Source: Phycisphaera sp.
GTDB taxonomy: Bacteria > Planctomycetota > Phycisphaerae > Phycisphaerales > Phycisphaeraceae
NCBI GenBank assembly: GCA_028285385.1
Contig: JANQPR010000122.1
Span: forward strand, 1-50,157
Direction: 5' to 3'
DNA length: 50,157 nt
Positions 14,892 to 21,997 of the stretch are shown in pieces. The notes under the pieces are model-generated. The model was given only the letters and a program-made list of their open reading frames with translations. It made no database searches and was not told where the DNA came from. Position 1 is the first letter of the stretch. Each line of letters opens with the position of its first letter. The translations under genes and the position numbers were made by a program.

Positions 14892-17747
14892 TCACTTCGG
14901 TTGCGGGACCTCGGCGGTCACGGGCTCGGCCGTGTCGGCGGGCGGGGTCACGGGCACGGGTTGGCCAGCCGCGGTCGTGGAATCCGCGTTGTCGGTCTTC
15001 GGGTTGAAGCGCGTTTTGCGCCAGGCCGTCTCGACGGCGGCGAGGACTTCGCGGCGGAAGCGTGTGGGACTGAAGGCAGTCATGTCGGGCGCGCGCTCCC
15101 CCGTGACCGCGCCGGCCTCGAAGCGGGCGACGGCGTCGGCGATGGCGTCGGGGGTCTGGCGGTCGAAGAACAGGCCGGTGACGCCATCAGTCACGGTCTC
15201 GCGGGCACCGCCGTGGCCGTAGGCGATGACGGGGGTGCCGCAGGCGAGGGCCTCGACCGGGACGATGCCGAAGTCCTCTTCGGCGGCGAAGACGAACGCC
15301 TTGGCGAGCCGCATGTACCGGCGGAGCTGCTCGTCGGTCTGGTAGCCGGCGAGCGTGACGTTCGGCCCGGCGAGCTCGGCGATGCGGGCGTATTCCGGCC
15401 CGTCGCCGACGACGACGAGCCGGCGGTCGGGCATGCGGTTGAACGCGTCGACGACGAGGTCGATCCGCTTGTACGGCACGAGGCGAGAAGCGGTCAGGTA
15501 GAAGTCGGCCTTCCCCCCGCCCCCGGAAGCGATTACCTCTTCGGTGTCCGGCGTAAAGAAGTCCGTGTCCACCGGGGGGTGGATGACCTCGGCGTCGCGG
15601 CGGTACAGCTTCTGGATGCGTTGAGCGACGAAGCGGGAGTTGGCGATGAACAGGTCGACACCAAGCGCGGAGCGGGCGTCCCAGTTGCGGATGTAGTGGA
15701 GGATCGCGCGGGCGGCCATGCCCTTAGGCCCGAAGCCGATGCGTTTCTGGTCGAGGTACTGGTGCTGCAGGTCCCAGGCGTAGCGGGCGGGGCTGTGGCA
15801 GTAACAGACGTGCAGCTGGTCGGGGCCCGTGATCACGCCCTTCGCGGCGAGGTAGGAGCTGGAGAGCACGATGTCGTAGCCGGAGAGGTCGAACTGCTCG
15901 ATCGCCAGCGGCATGAGCGGCAGGTACCCGCGGTGCTTCCTGCGGGCCAGCGGCATCTTCTGGATGAAGGATGTCTTGACGCGCTTGCCGCGGAGGAAGC
16001 CTCGCTGGTCTTCGGGGACGAAGTCGAAGAGCGCGAACAGGTCGGCCTCGGGGAAGAGCTCGATCATCTGCTCGACGACTTTTTCGGCACCGGCGTAGAC
16101 GTAGAGGAAGTCATGCACGATGGCGATGCGTTTGCCGGCGAGCGGACCGGTCCGCTGAAGGCCGTTGGGGTCGGGGTGCCGGCCCTTGTGGACAACCGCG
16201 AGTGGCTTGATCTTGTCCCAGCCGGCGATGGCGGCGAGCTGCTCGCGGCGCGAGGTCGGCCGGGCGGTGCGGTGACCGTTGGTTGAGGGCAGGTCGGCGA
16301 CGGCGTGGTCGGACATCAGCCGGGTGAACAGCGACAGCCGATCGCCGGCCGATTCGACCGAGCGCGTCGCGACAACGCTGACGTTCGCCTCGAGCGGCTG
16401 ACGGCCGCGGCGCTGGGCAACGGGGACGGTCGCGGTGAGGCACGCGACGCCGGGCTCGACGTCCTCAGCGGGCTTCCAGGTGAGAGTCTGCTCGTTGCCG
16501 TCGCGGCCGACGAGGGGCAACTCAACGTGCGCGAACTCAAGCGCCTCGGCGGCACGACAGACCGTCTGCCACCACGAGCTGAAGTCGGTGACGCGACGGA
16601 ACTCCATCTGCAGCTCGTGGAACGCCTCTTCGAACCGGCGGGCGACACGGTCGAGCTCGCGCTTGCGGCGTACGGCGTCGACCATCTCGCGGGTCCGCAC
16701 CGACCCGGCGAGACGGAAGGCCCCCCACAGCAACGGCACGACGAGCGACAGCGCGCCGGCCGTTTGCCAACCGCTGGACGACCACGCGAGCAGGCCGACC
16801 CCAACCGCGAGGATCGATACGCCGTAGAGGCAGACGACGGCCTGACGCTGGGTGAGGCCCTGGTCGAGGAGGTGGTGGTGGATGTGGCCGCGCTCGGCGG
16901 CGAAGATCGAGCGGCGCTGCTGGTAGCGTCGGCGGAAGAGCGTCAACGCTGTGTCGACGATCGGCACCGACAGCGCGAGGCCGGGGATAAGCACGGCTTC
17001 CATGGTGCCGAGCACGGGGTTGGCGAGCACCATCGCCGCGGCGATGACGAAGCCGATGAAGAAGCTGCCCGAGTCACCCATGAACACGCGGGCGGGGTGG
17101 GCGTTGTAGATCAGGAACCCGCCGAGCGCTCCGGCGAGCGCGAGCGGGACGACCGCGACGGCGGGGTTGCCGGCGGCGATACCGAACGCGGCGAGCACCG
17201 CGCCGGCGAGCAGCACGAGACCCCCGGCCAGGCCGTCGATGCCGTCGATGAAGTTGATGGCGATGCCCATCCCGACGATCCACAGCACGGTCACCGGCCA
17301 GGCCGCCCAGCCGAGCTCGAGCCAGGGCTGGTTGGCGACGTAGAGCGTGTCGATCGTCGCGCCCGAGCCGCAGACCGCCAGCGACGCGGCGATCAGCGCG
17401 AGCGCCTTGAAGCGCGGCGTCACGCCGCGGACGTCGTCGATCAGCCCGACGAGGAACACAAACCCGGCCGCCGCCGCGACCGTGACGATCTGTCGGAGCA
17501 GCTCCGGCGGGACCACGCCGGAACGCACGTGGACCACGATCAGCATGACCAAGGCCACGAACAGCGTCGCCGCGGCGATGGCGATGCCGCCGGAACGCGG
17601 CACGGGGCGGATGTGAACCTTGCGCGCGTCGGGCTCGTCCATCAGGCCCCACGCCCGGCCGGCCCAGATGACCAGCGGCGTGACGCCCGTAGCCAAACCG
17701 AGCGCGGCGACAAAGGTCAGCGTGTAGAACATCCAGGGGTTGCTCAT
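14892..17747 (-). CDS. Fused WecA/MraY-like sugar-1-phosphate transferase and GT4 glycosyltransferase
   Basis: A single 951-residue frame carrying two enzymes. Residues 1-350 form a polytopic prenyl-phosphate sugar-1-phosphate transferase: DEPDARKVHIRPVPRSGG (37-54), GLIDDV (101-106), NFIDGIDGLAGG (165-176), FMGDSGSF (222-229) and HIHHHLLDQGLTQRQAV (288-304). Residues 360-490 are a soluble linker domain (FSSWWQTVCRAAEALEF) of unknown role. From 538, KRIAIVHDFLYVYAGAEKVVEQMI begins a GT4 domain with VCYCHSPARYAWDL, TASRLVPYKRIDL and the E-x7-E motif EDFGIVPVE. It could therefore load the first sugar phosphate on undecaprenyl phosphate and add the second sugar. ATG 17747 overlaps the UpxY stop by four bases; open frame upstream of it has no family features. 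The C-terminal 35 residues are low complexity. Confidence 0.92.
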   Translation of the reverse strand: MSNPWMFYTLTFVAALGLATGVTPLVIWAGRAWGLMDEPDARKVHIRPVPRSGGIAIAAATLFVALVMLIVVHVRSGVVPPELLRQIVTVAAAAGFVFLVGLIDDVRGVTPRFKALALIAASLAVCGSGATIDTLYVANQPWLELGWAAWPVTVLWIVGMGIAINFIDGIDGLAGGLVLLAGAVLAAFGIAAGNPAVAVVPLALAGALGGFLIYNAHPARVFMGDSGSFFIGFVIAAAMVLANPVLGTMEAVLIPGLALSVPIVDTALTLFRRRYQQRRSIFAAERGHIHHHLLDQGLTQRQAVVCLYGVSILAVGVGLLAWSSSGWQTAGALSLVVPLLWGAFRLAGSVRTREMVDAVRRKRELDRVARRFEEAFHELQMEFRRVTDFSSWWQTVCRAAEALEFAHVELPLVGRDGNEQTLTWKPAEDVEPGVACLTATVPVAQRRGRQPLEANVSVVATRSVESAGDRLSLFTRLMSDHAVADLPSTNGHRTARPTSRREQLAAIAGWDKIKPLAVVHKGRHPDPNGLQRTGPLAGKRIAIVHDFLYVYAGAEKVVEQMIELFPEADLFALFDFVPEDQRGFLRGKRVKTSFIQKMPLARRKHRGYLPLMPLAIEQFDLSGYDIVLSSSYLAAKGVITGPDQLHVCYCHSPARYAWDLQHQYLDQKRIGFGPKGMAARAILHYIRNWDARSALGVDLFIANSRFVAQRIQKLYRRDAEVIHPPVDTDFFTPDTEEVIASGGGGKADFYLTASRLVPYKRIDLVVDAFNRMPDRRLVVVGDGPEYARIAELAGPNVTLAGYQTDEQLRRYMRLAKAFVFAAEEDFGIVPVEALACGTPVIAYGHGGARETVTDGVTGLFFDRQTPDAIADAVARFEAGAVTGERAPDMTAFSPTRFRREVLAAVETAWRKTRFNPKTDNADSTTAAGQPVPVTPPADTAEPVTAEVPQPK

Positions 17748-18337
17748 CCGTGGCCCCTTCGCGTGTTGATCCCTTCCGGAGTTTCCGGGGGGTCGACGGG
17801 TTCGAGCAGGTCGCCGTTGATCTTGAGTTCGGCGCCGACGCCTAGCGTGCTGATCACGAGCGTGATCGCGTGCCATGGCCGGTCGTGCGTGACGGTGCCA
17901 AGCGTCCCTTCGTATGGGCCCTTGGTCACGCGGACTCGCTGCCCGACTGGCAGCCCCGGGACGATCTCCAGCATGTCGCCGGTATTGACAACACGTTCGA
18001 TCGCGCCGACCTCGTCGACGAAGCGGGGGCGGTCGGTCACCTCCAGCACGTTCGCGACGCGGTTGGTCGCCAGCACGCGATAGCGTGCCTGATGGTTGCC
18101 GGCGAAGAAGACGTACGAGGTGAACAGCGGGTACATGTTCCGTCGACGACGGTTCCCCGAGTAGGTCTCGCGCATCAGCATCGGCAGGTAGTAGTCGATC
18201 CCCAGCGCCCCCAGGTCCCACGCGAGCGCCTTCTCGTTGCGCGCCTTGGTGTGCGCGATCCACCAGTCGCCCGGGACGTCGACGACACTGGCGTGCGTCT
18301 CGGGTAACTGCAACGGGTTTTGGCGGACGGTCAGCAT
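17744..18337 (-). CDS. NusG/RfaH/UpxY-like transcription antiterminator
   Basis: A 197-residue NusG paralogue. Seen: an N-terminal NGN domain (WWIAHTKARNEKALAWDLGALGIDYYLPM, about 24-52; PLFTSYVFFAG, about 66-76) and a C-terminal KOW segment (VGQRVRVTKGPYEGTLGTV, about 134-152). Members such as RfaH and UpxY ride with RNA polymerase and stop early termination of long polysaccharide operons, usually their own. ATG 18337 was chosen because conserved NGN sequence follows shortly; residues from an upstream ATG at 18463 have no family features. It is coupled to the WecA-GT4 gene by a four-base overlap and lies at the head of an operon of about 17 kb, just after a terminator-like hairpin, which is the expected place. 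Confidence 0.92.
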   Translation of the reverse strand: MLTVRQNPLQLPETHASVVDVPGDWWIAHTKARNEKALAWDLGALGIDYYLPMLMRETYSGNRRRRNMYPLFTSYVFFAGNHQARYRVLATNRVANVLEVTDRPRFVDEVGAIERVVNTGDMLEIVPGLPVGQRVRVTKGPYEGTLGTVTHDRPWHAITLVISTLGVGAELKINGDLLEPVDPPETPEGINTRRGHG

Positions 18338-18350
18338 GGCGATCGATCGC

Positions 18351-18377
18351 GGTGCGTGCACCGAATATTCAGGTGCA
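18351..18377. promoter_or_regulatory. Imperfect palindrome upstream of the antiterminator gene
   Basis: TGCACC (18357-18362) and GGTGCA (18372-18377) flank the perfect inner palindrome GAATATTC with one extra base. An overlapping GGTGC/GCACC pair starts at 18351. It lies about 20 bases before the ATG at 18337, so it would be in the leader RNA or promoter. It could be an operator or an RNA element; this is inference. Confidence 0.45.
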
Positions 18378-18441
18378 GGGCCGGTTCCGGTTTGCCTTTC
18401 TCCGGGGACCGGGGGGTGAAGTCCGGGCGCACCCTGTCCCC

Positions 18442-18455
18442 GTCGGTGCACCGAC
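18442..18455. promoter_or_regulatory. Perfect 14-bp palindrome
   Basis: gtcggtgcaccgac reads the same on both strands. It shares the GGTGCACC core with the palindrome 65 bases nearer the antiterminator gene, so the two may be sites for the same dimeric regulator. Confidence 0.45.
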
Positions 18456-18475
18456 TTCGCCAAAATCCTGATTGT

Positions 18476-18514
18476 CCGAGCGTCGGTGACGGTCAGGTCA
18501 CAGCGGACGCTCGG
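18476..18514 (-). terminator. Hairpin at the end of the ligase/TPR gene
   Basis: Outer arms ccgagcgtc (18476-18484) and gacgctcgg (18506-18514) pair over 9 bases. An inner stem, gtgac (18486-18490) with gtcac (18497-18501), closes a six-base loop. On the minus strand it overlaps the stop codon at 18498 and is followed about 10 bases later by a short T-run (ATTTT). It looks like a weak intrinsic terminator between the upper three-gene unit and the antiterminator-led unit. Confidence 0.55.
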
Positions 18515-21161
18515 TCCGGGCGACGTCGCCCAGGAGGGGGACCTGCTCCTGGAGCAGGCGGTTGGCCGCCGCGGAGGCGGGCCGGAGCTGAAGCACGGCG
18601 CGGGCCTCGCGCACGGCCTGGGTCGGGTTGCCTAGGGCGGCGAACAGCTCCGCCAACTCCAACCGCCAGGCAACCTGCTTGGGGGCCAGCGCGACAGCGC
18701 GCTGGTACAGCGCGATCGCTTCGTCGTGGTCGCCCTCGTCGCGCAGCCGGCGGGCCATCGCGGTCAGGTCGCCGGGCATGGCGTCGTCGGCGTAGGCGCG
18801 GGCGACGAGGATCGCCCGCGCATCGGCGTCGGCCTTGGCAGCCAACGCCGCGTGGTCTGGGTCGTCAGCGATCAGGCGTTGCAGCTCCTGTAGCGCGCCC
18901 AGCTCCTCGGCCGCGAACGTGTAGGCCATCCCGGGGTCGTCGAACTCGTTGACGTAAACCGCGACGACTTCCTGGCGCAGCGCCGGGCTCAGCCGGGTCG
19001 CGTGGACGAAGTGTTCCGCCGCGGCGGCGTGATCGCCCAGCCGCGCGGCGAGGTAGCCGGCCGTGTACGCGACGTAGGGGTCGTGCGGGGGGAGGTCGTG
19101 GCCGGTCTCGACAAGGTCGACACCGCGCTGCGCCTCGCCGAGCGCGAGGAAGCGGGCCTCACCGGCCAAGGCGTGGGTCGGGCCAAACGTCGGCGCCGCG
19201 ACGCGGTGCGCGTCGATCGATTCGAGCAGCATCCGCGCCTCGTCCTGCGCGAGCGGGTCGTCGGCCAGCGGCCTCGGGTTTCCGTAGTCGTCAGAACCGA
19301 TCAGGCCCCACGCGAAGAAGTCCCGAAAGTAGGCGTACCGCGGGACGGAGGGGTCGGCGGCGGCGGCCTCGGCGTAACGCCGGATCATCCGCTCATCGTC
19401 GCCGGGCCGGACCAGTTCGGGGTCGCTGCCGTAGATGCGTTCCCGGATTGCGTCGCCGGCGGCGAACGCGGCCGCCGCCTGGCGGGGGCCCTCCAGCCGC
19501 GCCGTCGCGAACACGCCGCCCAAAGCGAGGGCCGCGAGCGCGACCGGTCCCAGCCAACGCAACGAACGCGGCCCGTCGTTCGACGCAGCGGCCTCGATCG
19601 CGGCGCGGGCAGACGCGGGCATTGGTTGCACGCCCTCGTCCTCCGCCGGCCGGGCGCGATGCAGCGCCGTGAGGTTCAACAACGCCGCGAGCGTGAGCGC
19701 CGTCATCAGCGCGACGGCGGGGACGTGCTGACCGAAGTCGGTGAAGCTGTGCAGCAGCACCGCCAGCCAGCCGAACATTAGGCCGAACGCCACGAAGTCC
19801 AGCGACCGCCGCGGCCGACGCAACACCGGCCACGCCCCCCGGAAGACGATCAGGACGAATGCGGCGATGCAGAGCAACCCGGCGACGCCGGTCTCCAGCA
19901 GCAGGTGCGCGTACTCGTTCTCGGCGTGCGTGGTCAGCGACGCCCGCGCGGTCGTGTCGTACTTCGGGAACACGGCCTCGAACGTACCGAGCCCCGTGCC
20001 CCACAGCGGGTAGGACGTGAACGCCGGCACGAGGTCGCGCAGAATCTGCATGCGGTCGCCCTCGGCCGTCTCGATGTGGCGCAGCGACGCCAAGCGTTCA
20101 TAGACCTGGTCGAACCCCACCGCCAGCGACACGGCGACGACGATCAAGCCAAACCCCACCAACAGCGCCGCCTTGTCCCCCCCACCCACACCCCCGCTCC
20201 CGGAAGTGCCGACCATCGCGGCAGTCCTCGGGACGGGCTTGTGCCAGGCAAGCAGCACGCCCACCGCGCCGCCGGCGAGCAACGCCGCGAGCACCCCACC
20301 GCGCGTCATCGACAGCAACACCGCCAGCGCACCCAACACGACGCACCCGGCGGCGAGCCACACACCGAGGTAAGCGCGGTCCTTGAGCAGCTTCCGCCAC
20401 GCGTCGCGCGGCCGAGGGTATCGCTTGTTCAAGGCGGCGAGTTGTGCGAAGAGCAAACCGAGCGCCGCACCGACGCCGAGGTTGACGTACTGACCGAAGT
20501 GGCTGTGACTGAGGAACGGGCCGCTGCGCAGGTGCTCGTGCACCGCCCCGCCGAAACGCGAGCCGACGTTGCCGACGTTCTGGTACAGCGCGTAAACCGC
20601 CGCCGCCGCGCCGCACACCGCGAGGATTTGGCACAGGCGGCGCACGCCGGCCTCAGACCGGTACGCGTGCAACGCCGCGAGGAACACCGCGATGATCGGC
20701 AGGAGCGCCCAGAGTTGCCGCCACGTCGCCGGCGGCAACAACGAGAGCGGCGCCGCATCGTCCGCAACGTCGAGGTCAGCCAGGAGCGTCGCGCGGATCT
20801 CGTGCGTGCCGGGCGCGATCATCGACACCACGCCCGCCGGCAGCGGCACCGTCTGCAGCACGACCAACAGCAAGAACGCCACGATCGGCAGGTACGTCCA
20901 CGAGCCCAGCGACCGGCACGACACGCTCGGCACAAAACAGGCAATCAGCACGTAACCGGCGATCGCCGCCGACAGCCCGGCGACGACCTGTTGGCTCCAC
21001 GCTTCGGTCGCGCCATAGGTGAACGTGGCGAACAGCAGCGTTGTCAGCAGCAGCACATCCAGCGGCAGCCGCCACGCCTGCCCCGCCGGCGCCAGCAGGC
21101 TCACCCAATCCTGTCCGGCCGAAGCAGAACGCCGCGACCTGTGGTGGCGCCGGCCGGCCAT
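18498..21161 (-). CDS. O-antigen ligase-like membrane protein with C-terminal TPR region
   Basis: An 887-residue protein. The N-terminal half has about twelve hydrophobic segments and the O-antigen ligase pattern: LSHSHFGQYVNLGVGAALG, VLLSMTRGGVLAALL (the conserved arginine before a helix), YPLWGTGLGTFEAVFPKY, THAENEYAHLLLETGVAG and HSFTDFGQHVPAVALM. The C-terminal 350 residues are soluble and helical, with TPR-like repeats near the end (GDHDEAIALYQRAVALAPKQVAWRLELAELFAALG). Such proteins join or polymerise lipid-linked glycans at the periplasmic face. The start at ATG 21161 overlaps the phosphatase stop (TGATG). An upstream ATG at 21251 would add only arginine-rich residues inside the phosphatase gene. 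Confidence 0.9.
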   Translation of the reverse strand: MAGRRHHRSRRSASAGQDWVSLLAPAGQAWRLPLDVLLLTTLLFATFTYGATEAWSQQVVAGLSAAIAGYVLIACFVPSVSCRSLGSWTYLPIVAFLLLVVLQTVPLPAGVVSMIAPGTHEIRATLLADLDVADDAAPLSLLPPATWRQLWALLPIIAVFLAALHAYRSEAGVRRLCQILAVCGAAAAVYALYQNVGNVGSRFGGAVHEHLRSGPFLSHSHFGQYVNLGVGAALGLLFAQLAALNKRYPRPRDAWRKLLKDRAYLGVWLAAGCVVLGALAVLLSMTRGGVLAALLAGGAVGVLLAWHKPVPRTAAMVGTSGSGGVGGGDKAALLVGFGLIVVAVSLAVGFDQVYERLASLRHIETAEGDRMQILRDLVPAFTSYPLWGTGLGTFEAVFPKYDTTARASLTTHAENEYAHLLLETGVAGLLCIAAFVLIVFRGAWPVLRRPRRSLDFVAFGLMFGWLAVLLHSFTDFGQHVPAVALMTALTLAALLNLTALHRARPAEDEGVQPMPASARAAIEAAASNDGPRSLRWLGPVALAALALGGVFATARLEGPRQAAAAFAAGDAIRERIYGSDPELVRPGDDERMIRRYAEAAAADPSVPRYAYFRDFFAWGLIGSDDYGNPRPLADDPLAQDEARMLLESIDAHRVAAPTFGPTHALAGEARFLALGEAQRGVDLVETGHDLPPHDPYVAYTAGYLAARLGDHAAAAEHFVHATRLSPALRQEVVAVYVNEFDDPGMAYTFAAEELGALQELQRLIADDPDHAALAAKADADARAILVARAYADDAMPGDLTAMARRLRDEGDHDEAIALYQRAVALAPKQVAWRLELAELFAALGNPTQAVREARAVLQLRPASAAANRLLQEQVPLLGDVARTERPL

Positions 21162-21994
21162 CAAGACACCACCCCTTCCGTCGCGGGTCGGGCGGCGCCG
21201 GCTGCGATGGAACGCGCGTCGGCCAGCAACGACCACGGGGTGGCCCGACACAGTCGGTCGGCCGCGGCGTACCCGAGCCGAGCCGCGATGCGGACCGCCG
21301 CGGCGCCGATGCGTACCGGTCGGCGGCGAGTATCGTGCGCGTCAGAGGCCACAACCGCGGGCACCGGCGACTCGACGATCGCCCAGCCGAGTTCCTCGGC
21401 AGCCTTGCCGAAGTCGCCCAGCAATGAACCGGCCGTGACCTGGATCACCGCGCCACGGTCGACCCAAGCCTGCAGGGGCGCGGCACCGTGGCGTGCCAGG
21501 TGCGGGTGACGCTCCGGGTGAGTGAGCACGCCGACGTAACCCGCGGCGTCGAGCGCCGCGCACACCGCCGGGGCATCGATCCACACGTCGTGCGGGGGCT
21601 CGATCAGGACATATCGGCCGCCCCGGCCCAGCGGCAGTGCAACGCCCGTCTGCAGCGCGTCGACCAGCCGGTCGTCGATGCGGGTGTCGGCGCCGACGTA
21701 AAGCGTGAGCGGCAGCTCCGCTCGCGCAACCGCAGAGGCGAGTCGTTGCGCCGCGGCAACGATCGACTCCGCTCGGTCGAGCTCGGTGTACGGGCCGAAG
21801 AGGTGCGGCGTCGCCGCCGCGTGGGTCACCCCCTCGGCGACCAGCGACCGGCACAGCGCCATCGCCTCGGCGTCGGTCGCGGGGCCGTCGTCGAGCCCGG
21901 GCAGCAAGTGGTTGTGCACGTCGACCCAGCCACGTGGCGCGGTGTGCGGTAGAACCCCCGAATCGTCGGTCGTCGTCCGGCGCGGCGCGTCCAC
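21161..21994 (-). CDS. CpsB/YwqE-type tyrosine-protein phosphatase (PHP superfamily)
   Basis: A 277-residue metal-dependent phosphatase of the PHP fold that normally removes phosphate from the tyrosine cluster of the partner Wzc-type kinase. Seen: WVDVHNHLLPGLDDGP (23-38) with metal-binding histidines 27 and 29, VTHAAATPHLFGPY (56-69), YVGADTRIDD, YVLIEPP, VGVLTHPERHP and VVASDAHDTRRRP, the standard series of metal ligands. It lies between the kinase (3-base gap) and the ligase gene (1-base overlap), exactly the kinase-phosphatase pairing of capsule loci. The last 20 residues are alanine-rich. Confidence 0.92.
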   Translation of the reverse strand: MDAPRRTTTDDSGVLPHTAPRGWVDVHNHLLPGLDDGPATDAEAMALCRSLVAEGVTHAAATPHLFGPYTELDRAESIVAAAQRLASAVARAELPLTLYVGADTRIDDRLVDALQTGVALPLGRGGRYVLIEPPHDVWIDAPAVCAALDAAGYVGVLTHPERHPHLARHGAAPLQAWVDRGAVIQVTAGSLLGDFGKAAEELGWAIVESPVPAVVASDAHDTRRRPVRIGAAAVRIAARLGYAAADRLCRATPWSLLADARSIAAGAARPATEGVVS

Positions 21995-21997
21995 GGG

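Noticed and set aside
14715..18083. Long plus-strand open frames (523 and 592 codons) opposite the WecA-GT4 gene
   Set aside because: They are antisense to a gene with full family motifs, are composed mostly of R, G, A, E and D residues and show no domain. They are a common artefact of G+C-rich codon bias.
17748..18263. Upstream extension of the WecA-GT4 frame to an ATG at 18263
   Set aside because: The added 172 residues lie inside the antiterminator gene in another frame, are arginine-rich and precede the normal WecA start.
19905..21509. 534-codon plus-strand frame opposite the ligase and phosphatase genes
   Set aside because: It is a shadow frame: R/Q/H-rich low-complexity translation opposite two well supported genes.
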